Positions 43,412-55,255 of a DNA stretch of 64,000 bases are shown piece after piece. The notes beneath the pieces were generated by a model that searched no databases, was not told the DNA's origin, and saw nothing but the letters and a program-made list of their open reading frames with translations. Origin of the DNA: Acanthochromis polyacanthus. Taxonomy: Eukaryota; Chordata; Actinopteri; Pomacentridae. The stretch spans positions 11,308,064-11,372,063 of the forward strand of contig NC_067115.1 of NCBI RefSeq assembly GCF_021347895.1, given 5' to 3'. Both the position numbers and the translations under genes were made by a program. Position 1 is the first letter of the stretch. Every line of letters starts with the position of its first letter.

Positions 43412-45784
43412 CTTTTTTGGTTTCTTTTTTTTTTATTAGACCCAGTAATGTCACATTCGGGCTATATTTGTTTTTCTTTCCTCACAGGAGCAATTGCTGC
43501 TTTGATTTTGTTGCCCTTTGCAGGTGCAAATTAATAATTTCTAAAAAAAAAAATTCTGATATTCACATAGCCATGTCAGACGTGTGTGTGTCTTACTGGA
43601 CTGTTTGCCACTGGACTGTGGCAATCAAATTAAGTCTTGCACTGGATGTTAATTAAGAAGACTCTAGAAAGGCCACATAATAGTCCTTACAGACCTGGCA
43701 GTCTGCCACCGATAAGATTGGACAATGCACAACATGCAATATACAGGCCCAAACATCCTATCATTTCTTCTGCAGGGATGGAATTCCTAGTTTAGGCCAA
43801 AGGTAGAGGAGGCAGGGCAAGGTTGTTACCATTCAATCTGAACATAAGAGTTTAAAAAATAATTTAAAAAAACTTATAGAGAACATCACACAATACAATA
43901 TTATCATCTGTGCTTGGCATGTCTCCCTTAACGATACTTCTGCCACCTCTGTATTCAGATATTACTGTGTCAAGGTGTTGTTGTTTTTGTTAACACCTCA
44001 GAGTCCAATACTGCAGTAATGAAGTGACACTCCATGCTGTGACACTTGTACTCAGGTTTTAATGGTTTTCTTATGACTTATTATTGTTTTAACGGCTATC
44101 CATTGTGAGATTTCAAAGGTGCCGCTCAGTTCCCCTGTGGCTCGGCTGTCTGGTTGCTTTGTGCTGCCAATAACCATCCACCCTGACTGTGGAGTTTGAC
44201 TATCAACTCCTGCTGTGCACTCACATCTGTCTTTATTACTCTGTTTCCTGTCAGCGCTTACAGCTGCTTGCATGAAACACTGACAAAATAACAAGGAGAG
44301 CTGAACTCTTATTTAAAGCTAAGCGTTCATCCCACAGAGAAATACACCAGAGCAGGAGCTGGAGCGCATGCAATCTTCTGTGCTGTACTGTGCTAAGCAC
44401 TGTGCTAAGCTGGTGCAGTGCTTTCCTTCTTCATCATTCTCACTTCAGTCGCACTGTATGTGAGTTGTAACCCCTCCGGCTCAAAGCTGTGCATTTGGAA
44501 GTGTTCAGCTAAGTGACTGCTACAAGCTAAGTGACAGTTATGTCTTTGCCTATGGATATTAATAAGATTATAGCATAAACAAGAAAGTAAGTGCGCTGTC
44601 TTGGTTCATTCACATCAACTTTTCTCACATCCCGAACACATGATGAGCTGTGAACACTCCAAACCCAGCAGCCTTCGATATCATATGAAAACCTCATTTG
44701 GCCTCATATTGATATTGTTTCAAGCAGATTAATTCCCTCTGAATGTGCATCATGGCGTGTATTGCTCCTGACGTGCCCCGCAATTCTGCAGATCTGCACT
44801 TTTCCTTATTAAGTCCACGGGGTGAAATCGGCTGTGCAGTCAATAAAAGGTGATGGAACAAGTCAAAAGACACGAGGTAGATAAGAACAAAGAGGCAAAG
44901 ATTCTTCATTATCTATTTAAAAGGCCTAAAAAAAAAACCCAAAAACCAATGGAGCCCATGCAAATTATTACCCACAGTGGTGAGCCTTATGGAAGTTGCC
45001 AGGTCCACAGCTGTAAAGTTTTATCGCTGCATTTTTACAGTAAAGCTTTTTTATGATCGCATGTGAGAGGAAATTATTTATCAGACATGTTGACCTCTTT
45101 TTTTTGGCCAAGCGAGAGTCACCTTTGTACCAAAAGAAATTGATCCGTTTTAAACAGTCCTGCGCAGACACAAATGAAACCTCACACACACAGGCAGAGG
45201 AGCGCTCTTAATAAGGACATCACATGCCTTGTCTGCCAAATCCACATCAATATTTCATATTTACCACACTATTTATCCACTTCGTGTATCATTTATGAAT
45301 GTTACTGTGTCACAGTGCACATGCAGAGAATTTTTGTGGGTTTTTTTTTTGTTTTTTTAAGTTTTTTTTTGTAAGTGTGCCATTTAGATAATGTCACTGC
45401 AGGGCATAAACTCCTCTGGCATCTCTGTAACCCTGGTATACAGCCATCGACAAGGCTATTCTCTCTGAATAAACAAGCGTCCCCTCTTCTCAACGTTCGA
45501 CCCTTAATTATTCATATGGAGCTGAATAGGACATTGTTTATCAAGGCTACGGCACCAGGGAACCTTGTGCTCTGGGCTACACACCTATATGTGTGTATGT
45601 AGTGCAAGAAAGCGAGAAGGAGAGTGGGGTGGGGGGGGGAGATATTGAACTAGCTCATGCACAAGCAGCCAAGTTTCTAATTGGTAATTAAAATACCTTT
45701 GACAAACTAGCTTTAGCTGTCTGCTCACTATTGGTATGGTAATGAGGGTTGAAGAGGTAAACTGCTTTCCCACCGGAGGGAAGG

Positions 45785-45813
45785 TGGTGGTGGTGGTGGG
45801 GGGGGGGGGGGGG
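45785..45813. repeat. (GGT)n followed by a G-run
   Basis: Five or six GGT units run into about 16 consecutive G. This is likely a polymorphic and structurally difficult site. Confidence 0.9.
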
Positions 45814-46533
45814 TTGAAGAGAGAGTGCGAGTGTGTGTTTTTCATGATGAACACTGCTTATTTTAGCATGTATTAGTAGATGCTGACTTCATTTGACCCA
45901 GCGATGTCTACATTTAAAAAAATGAAAACACCGTGACACTGCAGAAAAGTGGTGAACAAGAGTTTCAATGCCGCAAACTACATCAATATGTCATCACGAT
46001 CGAGCAACTTGAAGTCTGTATAGCAAGAGAAATGGCAATGCTTTAAAGCTATCTTTTTTACAGACAGTTTTACAAGTTCAGTCTATCCACTAAAAAAACA
46101 AGTTACCCATTTTACAGTTACACAACTAATATCTTAAGCAACAACGGAAATCAGAGTAGCCTCTCACATGAGAAGATGGGGCTGAAATAATAAAAATGGA
46201 TAACTGACCTTTACTTTTGAGTTATTTTGAAAGCAAGTGTACCAGATACAACTAACCACTGTTGCAATGCCTAATATTGTGCTTGTCCCTTTTTTAGTTA
46301 ATGCAATAAGTGTTTGACTTAAAATGACCCTGGTAATCTCATGACATCTCACATGTCTTGTTTTTTTTTTGTCACTGAACAACACTTCATGACCAAAATT
46401 AATTAAATTTACAATGATGAAAATTGGAATCTTCTGCATATTCTGATATTACAAAAGCTGGAATCGACACATGCTTGCCATTTCTGCCAGTAACAAATGT
46501 CTTGTCAGAGTTGTTGCTGTTTGTCATACCCAT

Positions 46534-46586
46534 ACATACAATTAAACATGTACTATGTTTAATTGTATGTAAAAAAAAAAAAAAAA
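46534..46586 (+). other. Perfect 16-bp hairpin followed by poly(A)
   Basis: ACATACAATTAAACAT (46534-46549) and ATGTTTAATTGTATGT (46555-46570) are exact inverted repeats with the 5-base loop GTACT. About 16 A residues follow at once. Confidence 0.85.
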
Positions 46587-48514
46587 GTGTTATTTATTAT
46601 ACTAGTAATGCACACTTTGCCAAGAAACAGGCTTTAGAGTAGTATGGCTAACGGAGGAAAACTGGTTCCTCTCATGCCCTTCCTGATTCTTAGATTTCAG
46701 CAGAAATAATAAAATATAAAGCTCTAATGTGACTTCTGTTCCTTGTATTTCTTAGTAATGTCAGATCCCGGAATACATGGCATTTCAAGTCTAATAGCAT
46801 GTCATCATGTTTGAGCAAGTTAGGGGCCACATTAGTAATCAAAAGGAAATGGCAATGCTTTTATGCCATGTATCTTTAGATGTAATGCACTGCAGAGTTC
46901 CGTAATTATGGGATCAATTTGGACCGACTGAAGACTTTGCAGTGGTGTTGTAAGTGGCATTTCAGCATGGACTTACTCTCTGCATAAAAAAATATTAGTA
47001 TTCAGCCATGTTTTTTTTTTTAACAAAGTGCACACGAAAATTATTTTCAGTATTGCTTTTTGCAAAATAATAAACCAAATTGAACATCATTCAGTGGATT
47101 TGATAAGCAGACAATTCTTACAAAATATTTAGTACCTGTCAGTTAAACTAAACAACAACAACAACAAAACTGCTGATGCTACATGTTCCGCCTATTAGCC
47201 TGTTTTAACGTTGTATGGTATGTTCACATGGCTTCAGGGCATCTTGGCTTTGTTGTACGCTTTTCTTTAGTATTCTCTTTGTGTGCATTTGTCTATCTTT
47301 AGTGTGAAGTTAGCCTGACATCCTTTATATCAACCAACATATTTGCTGATGTCTACCCAGTGGACAGACATGTAAAGACTGTGATCTCCTCTCTTTCCTC
47401 ATCAAGGTTCTCATCTTCTCCTTCAGCTCATAAGCACCAAAATTCAATATGCCCCATATCCCATTCCTCACCTTCCCACCTCATCGCCCCAGGTTCTTCC
47501 TCCCTTCCTCCTCCAGAAAACCCTGATCCGTGTGCTCCTTGGTGCCTCCCCCCCCCCCCCGAACCTTCTCCAGCTCCGTTTTCTCCCCAATTACAAAGCA
47601 CTGTCAGCAGGGTTGTCAGTGTTGCACTGAGGAGTGCAGGGCATAGGCAGACGCATGGCTGTTTGATCATTCTCTGCACATCCACGCAGAAAGCCACCCT
47701 GGATAAGCACACACTTTAGAGATAACGTCCTTGTATCATTTAAATGTTAATAGGCTTTCTATGGGCTCAAACCTACATTTATTATTGTGCAAATGAGCCA
47801 ATTTCCCCGTATCTGTGCTGTCGTTAGAGCTGGCATGTTTAGTTGTCTGAACATAATTAGAATTATTGTACTGTAAGGAAAAGAGAAGAGGATGGGGGAG
47901 AAAAGAAAAGGCGGAGATGGGGGAGCTCAGCGTTTGTTCTACGTAGAGTGGGCCAAGCTCTTTGCTGAAAGTTTCCTTTGAGAAAGAAAAGAAACATTCT
48001 CACTTTCTTTTTCATTCCCTAGATTTATGGATCTCCTCAATTTTCCTTCAGCTTTCTTTCTTCTCTCCCCTAAACGAGACTGTCGGCACATTTTTGTTTC
48101 TGTGGGGAAGTTGCTTTGCCGTAGACAGGGGTGGAGGAGTGACTGAGGAAAGTGACAGACAACAGCAAATAATGTGCAACAGATATGCAGTTGGTGCAAG
48201 GAGTACAATCAATGTTAGACGAATCAATTTCAATATCAGGGATTTGTTGGGGGCCCTCAAGCCCTCATGTAGCGACCCCAAGATGGCTGGGCTGTGACAC
48301 CGTGCTGTCAAAGTGTGTGTACACTTGTGTCTGTGTGTATGGTTGAACTGTAAATGTGAGCGTTTAGATGTCATTTGGAGGCTGTCGTCGTCACTAGATG
48401 TCGTCATCGGTTTCTACTGTCAGACCACCATTTCCATGTAAGTTAAATACCAGTGCATGTCTGCTTACATTCAGCCTCTAGAAAACGACTGTCATTCAGG
48501 AGGCATCAGTCATG

Positions 48515-48725
48515 CTATAAAAAAGTGTTAAATACACCTGAATGTGTTTTATATTTTTGATTCTTCAAAGTAAACCCCTTTTGCTTTGATGACAGCTTTG
48601 TACACTCGTTCTATGAATCAGCTTCATGAGGTAGTCTCCTGGAATGATTTTTCAACAGTTTTGAAGGTCTTCTCAGAGGTGCCGAGTGCTTTTGGTCACT
48701 TTTCCTTCATAATATCCTACCTGGG
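48515..48725 (-). mobile_element. Tc1-like element fragment
   Basis: The words TTTTGATTCTTCAAAGTA, CTTTGATGACAGCTTTG, CACTCGTTCTATGAATCAGC, TTCATGAGGTAGTCTCCTGG and CAACAGTTTTGAAGG follow in the order of the catalytic-domain end of a Tc1-like family very common in fish, with the coding strand on the minus side. The similarity fades after about 48725. The DNA-binding half and the second terminus are missing. Confidence 0.78.
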
Positions 48726-51429
48726 CAACCCTATCTCCAGGAAATGTTCTTCTGTACCACTAAACACAACTCAAGAAACGTCTTTTTTTTTTAGAATGCA
48801 TTTTATCAGATATGACATTGTAGAAAAGGTTTCAAGTTTGAAAGAGCCAGAAAATTTGAGTAAGGACGTAGAAAGGAGGCAAGGAGCCGAAATTTTTTCA
48901 CATGAATTTTACCCAGGATACTGATGTTTGCATGGACCACTGTTTTTAGAGTTAAGATGTTTTTACTTGTTGTTTGCTTTCAGGTTTATCTCAGTCTGTG
49001 GTTAGGCGTATCCACCAATACTTATCCACTACATGTTTTAAGCTTTTCCTTCATTTTGTGGGTAACCACTATGATAAATCTCAGCCCATCTCATATATTA
49101 TTTATAGATTGACTGGCTGAAGATCTAATCTATGTTTGGAAACATATTTATTATACTTCAGAAACAAATATAATTTGACTGAAAATATGCGTCCCCCAAA
49201 TTTGATTTAAGAATGCAGTTTAGTTGCAAAGCAGTGTGATTTTGCAGAGACAGGGTTTACCTGTAAGCTTTCCTAGTGGAGGGACTCTGTTCAAGTCCTG
49301 AAATGAGGCAGCCTCTGGGAGTATATTCTGTCTGGCCAGCAAACGTCCCAAGTTCACCCAGAGAAAGCTGGAAAGCCTGAGCTACCATGCTGGCCTTTCA
49401 ACCCAGATCCATATATGAATAGGACAATAAATGGTTGAATAATGAAGATCAAAAGAGACCATGTCCAGTGAATTTGGTATCCAAAAAGACGCATAAACAC
49501 ACTGCAGCAGACTATCTAGGACGACGCTATCATATTCTGCTGTCAAAACTTACAGTCCACAGAGATGTCAATCATCCCTCTCCCTCGCGACAGATGACCT
49601 CTATCATACCCCTTTCTTCTCTCTATCTGTATTGCGCCACTCTCTCCTCTTGTCTGCTGTCATCCTCTCTGTTTGCTTGTCTCCAACCATCTTCCCTTGT
49701 ACCAGCATTCTTCTGTCTACCTCTCCATTGCATTTTTCACAATTCCCCTGTCATTCTACTTTCAACCTCTCTCCTTTATCCTGCTTGTTCTATACCCTCT
49801 CTTTTCACCCTTCCAGGTCTCTTTATCCCTTCACTTTCCCCCTAATTAATTTAGAACCATCTTCACATGTCCTCCTCCCCTTCTACCTTTTGCTGCGCTA
49901 CTACCTACAACACCACTCCCCACTTTGCTGTCCTTGCATGTTTAAGTTGCCATCATTTGTCATTGCATTTCGTCTACTTTTTTGGTAGCACTAAGGTGGG
50001 ATCCAGCCCATTGAAGGCCATCTGTTAGCCGATCTGACAGGGCTCAGTGTGGCTGTAACACTGGCAGTGGCCACTGGCACTGGAACAGTCCAGTGTCTAG
50101 CCATGGCAGCGCAACCAGACAGCCAAACAGACAGCCAGCTTTCACACTGTGTTTATAAACAGTCTGATTGTTCATTTCAGGCACCTGGCAAAGAGACTCG
50201 AGTTGGATTGTGGTTTACTACATGGATGAGGTGGATCAATAGTGGACAAGCAAACAGCTCCTGCACACATTTGGCCCTCTTGCTTTTTTCCCCATCCTCT
50301 CTTACTCTTTTTTTTCCCTCCTCTCTGCTCTCTCAACCTTTCCTCCCAGAAAGAACTTACCCATGAAAACAAAGTATTACACACTGACACAGTGTCCGTT
50401 TCGCCCTTCTTTTGCAATCAGGTTAGCTGGGCAAAAAGGTGTGAAATTGCTTACTGCTTTGTGAACCAAATATGTGTTCTTGTGTTAATCCTAGTTTTTG
50501 GAGCCAAACGTGCAAGTACTGCCTTCCCTCATAACACATGGGGCCTGGAGCATGCAAATATGCATATGGCTGCAAATGGGAAAAAAAATGGGGGGAAAAA
50601 AAAAAAACACATGCAAAAGGAAACAAGAGTACATTTGGTCCAATTCAAGTCCATTTCTTTAATATGCATACGTTTTCACTGAATTTGTGTTGTTGTGTTT
50701 TAGGAGAAACAGACATTTTCTTACTTACTCAAGAATTTTAACATTATTTGTCAGTTTACTATTCACAAGAAGCTTTATGCAGCCACTGGAAATATTTGAA
50801 TAACATTGTGTGTACCTCTGGAGGGAGCTTTGGGAAGTCTAACAAAAAACCCACATGATTTCATCAAGGTTATCCTGTAATCTTGAAAACAGCGAGGCTG
50901 TATTACAAACTGGGGGCATGGAGTTCGAAACTCATGGGTGTTTACCAGGGTGGAAAAATGTTATAAAGTTGCATTATGAAAACTATTGGACCATCTGTTT
51001 CCAGAGCTTGACCCACAGTAGGAGCTAAAAGTCAGGTTATTTCTTGGGCTTCATCAGCTCAACTAACATTATTCATGATTATATACTCAGTGGTGCTGAC
51101 ACCGCACCATCTTGTTACATGCCACATTTTATCTACCACTATACGAACCTTGTTCAGTTTCTAAAATAGAAAAAAATGTGGTATAATATTCTCTGCTTTT
51201 TCTCCATTTGTGACATCTCACTGAGGGTAACCTCATCAGGTCGAAAAACAGGCTGAAAATGAGTGTTTGCTCCATGCTTTAAAATGGTATTCTACAGAAG
51301 TGTCATGGCATGAGTGACTCAGCTTTTGTTTGAATTTTATCTATTTATTTATTTATTTTAACCATTTCCCAGGCATTGAGAGAGCTATTATTGCAGGATA
51401 AGATGCAGGTTTTTGGAGTTTGTCTCATA
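48726..51429. other. 2.7 kb of noncoding DNA with pyrimidine tracts
   Basis: No gene is supported. The plus strand is CT-rich at about 49560-49960 and 50270-50350, which produces long but meaningless open frames. A purine-rich A/G run lies near 50578-50605. Confidence 0.5.
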
Positions 51430-51985
51430 AGCTGGGCTTCCATTACAGTTTTTCGCAAAATAAAAGCAATATTTCTAAAATTTCGACAAAGTATATTTGC
51501 ACTTTGAACGTGTTTCCATTGAAGGCTGTTCTGGGCAGAAGCATCGTAACTCTCTTAAAATATCATCCCGCGAAATTTCGATGTCGAACCCTTTCTCCCT
51601 CATTTCCGCTTCTGTCTCCTTATAACACTCTGCATTCCTCTGCTGTTTGCTGTCTAGTATGGCAGTGATGTTTTTCTCAAGAATAATGGCAAGAAAAGTC
51701 TCGGTCTCCTCTTCTGTCCACACGTACCGCGCCATGTTTACTCCGAGAGAACTGCTTGTGTGACCAGGTACGTCACGTCCAATGACGTATAATTGCGGAA
51801 AAAGTGTTTCCATTGCGCTTTTGCGATATTTTTCAATATCGAAACGTCTGAAAAACCACCTCATGAAAGCGTAAAAACTTTTTAGCGATATTTTAGTCCT
51901 TTTTCGAAATTCAGGTGTTTCCATTACCAGTTTTTATTGCACTATTCACATTTTGCGCATATCTAAGGGTAATGGAAACACAGCT
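51430..51985 (-). mobile_element. PIF/Harbinger-like MITE carrying a gene start
   Basis: A 556-bp unit bounded by AGCTGGGCTTCCATTAC and GTAATGGAAACACAGCT, inverted repeats of 17 bp with two mismatches. ATA flanks both ends (51427-51429 and 51986-51988), a 3-bp target duplication as expected for PIF/Harbinger. The word TGTTTCCATT recurs inside near 51509, 51803 and 51917, so there may be several subterminal binding sites. The minus strand keeps the first part of a Myb/SANT-like gene (separate entry), the second protein that Harbinger elements carry besides the transposase. The transposase is absent. Confidence 0.75.
51475..51735 (-). pseudogene. Myb/SANT-like DNA-binding protein, N-terminal fragment
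   Basis: In Harbinger elements a Myb/SANT-like protein helps the transposase enter the nucleus and bind DNA. Here an ATG at 51735, in the good context AAACATGG, opens MARYVWTEEETETFLAIILE, followed by a segment ending KQQRNAECYKETEAEMREKG. The W-T-E-E-E-T start, the KQQRN turn and the MREKGF helix end match the first two helices of Myb_DNA-bind_4-type domains. After GF the expected Q-C-R-x-K-W third helix is missing and the frame runs into terminal-repeat sequence, so the domain was cut by the internal deletion. The open frame can be extended upstream of this ATG, but the upstream part is terminal sequence and I do not count it. The fragment is 86 codons and probably without function. Confidence 0.6.
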
Positions 51986-52875
51986 ATATAGGCACTGAAA
52001 GCCATGTTGCATGTTTTTTAAGATTCTGTTTTGTAAAAGCCAATCCCCCACAACAATTCTTAGGCAGTCACTGAAGAAGTCGTTCAACAGTGCTTAAGTA
52101 AATGTAAAAATTATAATATATAAAAGTTAGAATTGTTAGTGCTGAGGTGTGATCAAGGCTCCGTCCTCCCTAAATCAAGATTTTGGAAATGCTGCTCTAC
52201 TTTAGTTGTAAAGCTCTGGGATTTTGCATGCATTTTAGTTGGGAATTTTTGAAATGGTGATACCGACATCCATGTTGTTGGTATCACCATATCATGTGAC
52301 TATTTTCTAGAAAGACACAAGGACATTAGTCTTAACTACTACTAGTTAATTCAATATACCCAATACATTTCATGCATTGCTTACCCCTCTGCTAGCAGCT
52401 TCTGTGCAGTTAAGAGAATTTCTGGTTTTATTTTACACGTTACACTCATCTTGTTGTTTATCCTTCAAAAGACTGTTTTACAATTGAAATGTACTCGTGT
52501 GGACCTGGAGGTTCTACAACATGCCATTCAGACTCTTAGTGTTGTGTGAAGAATGAACGGTAGAAGTTCTGCCTGCTATCTCCCCTTCACACATCTTGAC
52601 AATCCCTATGCAACGTTGCCATGCTTGTCGGTTTGGAAATGTTACAGCTCCCCAGTTCCAACAACAGAAAGGTGTGAAGACACAGTGTTTCAAGCTCTGT
52701 TCAAACTTCCAACAAGCATTTTAGGTACAAGTATACCGACACCTTTTAGTAATGTGAACAAATCAAATCACTGGAATCACATCCCAACAAAGGCCATAAT
52801 TAATGTAGACAAAAGCCATCGGACGACAGTGATTCATTTCTAATTAGTCACATGTGCAGGTATCACAAGTAATTA
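51986..52875. other. Noncoding; one short hairpin
   Basis: Unique-looking DNA. TGGTGATACC (52255-52264) and GGTATCACCA (52280-52289) form a perfect 10-bp stem with further ACAT/ATGT pairing in the loop. An open frame at 52553-52843 has no recognisable family. Confidence 0.5.
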
Positions 52876-52970
52876 GGGTCCGAGCACCGAGGGTGCGAAG
52901 GACAGGCGGTGCCAGGGCACCGACTGTCCAAGGCACCAGCGGTGCCAAGGACCCTATTGAAACCCTAGGG

Positions 52971-52973
<3 letters not shown>

Positions 52974-53003
<30 letters not shown>
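52974..53003. repeat. (ATT)n microsatellite inside the repeat
   Basis: About nine ATT units and then a T-run. A shorter ATT run also follows the right end of the repeat (55318-55331). Confidence 0.9.
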
Positions 53004-55108
53004 TTTTTTTTTCTCCCGTAAAGTAAATTGGCTTTTTGGCGGCCTTATCATACTCCAAAACGCGTGAAATTTGGCATGCACATCAGGACTGGCGAAAAAT
53101 TTGATATTTTATGGGAGTTGCGCATGTGCGTGGCAAAATGGCTCTATAGCGCCACCTGCAAACTTGAAAAAGTAGTCATTAGGCCAACTGCCACAATGTT
53201 TCATGTACAGCTACAATATTTGGTGGGCATATGCAGAACATCTGGACACACCAAAAAGTCAATTACAGCCACGCCCTAAACCCAACAGGAAGTCGGCCAC
53301 CTTCAATTTGCTGTAAATTTTTCAAACTTAATCGCTCCTCGGGAAATGACTTGCCTTTTTGGCGGCCTTATCATGAACCAAAACGCGTGAAATTTGGCGT
53401 GCACATCAGGACTGGCGAAAAATTTGATATTTTATGGGAGTTGCGCATATGTGTGAAAAAATGGCTCTATAGCGCCACCTGCAAAATTGAAACAGTGGTC
53501 ATTAGGCCAACTTCCACAATGTTTTATTTACAGCTACAATATTTGGTGGGCATATGCACCACATCAGGACACACCAAAAAGTCAATCACAGCCACACCCT
53601 AAACCCAACAGGAAGTCGGCCATCTTGAATTTGCTGTACATTTGTCAAAATTTATAGCTCCTAGTGGATAAGTCTGAGAGAACTGAAATTTGGCCAGTAC
53701 ATGCACCAGACCTTTCTGATGAAAAGTTATCAAAAACTCAACCAGAAGCCAAAAGGTGTGGCCATGGCGGAGCCTCAAACAACTGATCCTTCGCCATGAA
53801 AGAGGAAGTGGTGTCTAATTCTTCTCAACATGCTCCAATCTGCCTGAAACTTTACATGTATGATGACAGTCCTGTCCTGATGTCATCCACATAGGGATAT
53901 TCATTGACAGTCATAGCGCCACCTTGTGGTTTCAGGAAATAGACATCTTTTACACTTTCATGCCCTATTGTTACCCAGTTGATCATATTCACTTCAAATG
54001 CAGTGACAACAGCCTAAACACATTGATGATGCATCCCAGTGAAAATGGTGACTTGTCATCAAAGGGCGTGTCTGTGGCGGCCAAACCAATTTCGATGTTT
54101 CGCCATGAAAATTTAACGATTCATATCTCAGCTGAACAACATCCTATCTGCCTCAGACTTCACATGCTGGATACCAGGTCCAGTCTGAACACATCCACAC
54201 TCATAAATTTTGAAAAAGTCATAGCGCCACCTGTTGGTAATAGTAAGTTTAAGGCCTTATATTTTCAGGTACAATGGCCCCAAACTTGGTGATATCATGC
54301 TGGAAATTGGTCAGTCGAGTCTTCACCTCTTGACAATCACACACTGTGAAGGGTGTGACATTTCATGTAACGCTGTTGCCGTAGCAACCAAATATCGCCA
54401 TGAAAAACAAAGCCCTTTCTGACAGGTTAGGAATACTCCAATGCTCACAAAAATTACCACACACATCACCATTGACCCAAGGAACAACACTGTATGCATC
54501 TCGGCACTGCACATGCTATAGCGCCCCCTACAGTATTTTTAACAAACAGCCCCCCCAGCACGTTTCACCTACATCCATGAAATTTAGGAGGCTTATAGAG
54601 CACATCAGGACGCACAAAAAAGCCTCTTGGAGCCATGTCCTAAACCCAACAGGAAGTCGGCCATCTTGGATTAATTGTGAGATTTTTGATGATTTTTCTC
54701 ATTTTTGAGAGTTAATACCTCCTAGGGGATAATTCCAGGAGACCTGAAATTTTGTCAGTCCACACAGCAGGACTTGGTTTGGAAAAGTTATCAAAAGTTT
54801 AACCAGAAGCCAAATGGCGTGGCCATGGCGACCATCAGCGTTTTGATGCTTCGCCATGAAACATCAACTGCTGTATAACTCTCCTCTGCATGCTCCAATC
54901 TGCCTCAAACTTTCCATGTGTGATCACAATCCAATCCTGATCACATCTACAGGCCAACAGACACTCTCAGTCGCAGCGCCACCTGATGGAGGGACAGTAA
55001 ATGCTGTATAACTGGCCTCTACATGATCAAATCAGCCTGAAACTTTTCATGAGTGATCAGAGTCCAACCCTCATCACATCCACTGTGTGAGATACACTCT
55101 GAGTTACA

Positions 55109-55122
55109 GCGCCACCTGGTGG
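55109..55122 (-). promoter_or_regulatory. CTCF-like core motif, all consensus positions
   Basis: GCGCCACCTGGTGG on the plus strand reads CCACCAGGTGGCGC on the minus strand and satisfies the CTCF core consensus CCASYAGRKGGCRS at all 14 positions. It lies in the 133-bp tandem units of the fish repeat. The match is seen; binding is not shown. Confidence 0.5.
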
Positions 55123-55241
55123 ATAGACAGGAAATGCTCTATAACTGCTCTGAACATGCTACAGTCTGGCTGAAATTTTAAATGTATGATTGGACTCTGG
55201 TCCAGATGCGATTCAGAGGCCGACATACACTCTCAGTCACA

Positions 55242-55255
55242 GCGCCACCTGGTGG
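55242..55255 (-). promoter_or_regulatory. CTCF-like core motif, all consensus positions
   Basis: Identical to the site exactly 133 bp upstream, same orientation, and again matching all 14 core positions. The A of CAGC next to it is also shared. The match is seen; binding is not shown. Confidence 0.5.

Larger units (their letters stand above)
43412..48514. other. 5 kb of noncoding DNA
   Basis: No gene. It holds T-runs near 43428-43436 and 45341-45372, a G-rich repeat at 45785-45813 ((GGT)n into a G-run), a hairpin with poly(A) at 46534-46586, a pyrimidine-rich stretch near 47380-47600 with a C-run at about 47549-47560, and otherwise unique DNA. 44700-44870 stands out as a candidate conserved noncoding element. 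Confidence 0.5.

Noticed and set aside
49435..49988. Two overlapping open frames of 118-136 codons
   Set aside because: Also products of a CT-rich tract; no protein family.
50900..50960. Possible tRNA B box (GGAGTTCGAAACTC)
   Set aside because: No A box at proper distance and no cloverleaf. The same holds for GTTCAAGTCC near 49290.
53028..53602. Two similar open frames (83 and 123 codons) in the 2.4-kb repeat
   Set aside because: They recur because the DNA is a 323-bp tandem duplication and both stop at the same place. No known domain, and the differences are mostly not silent. Better explained as noncoding repeat.
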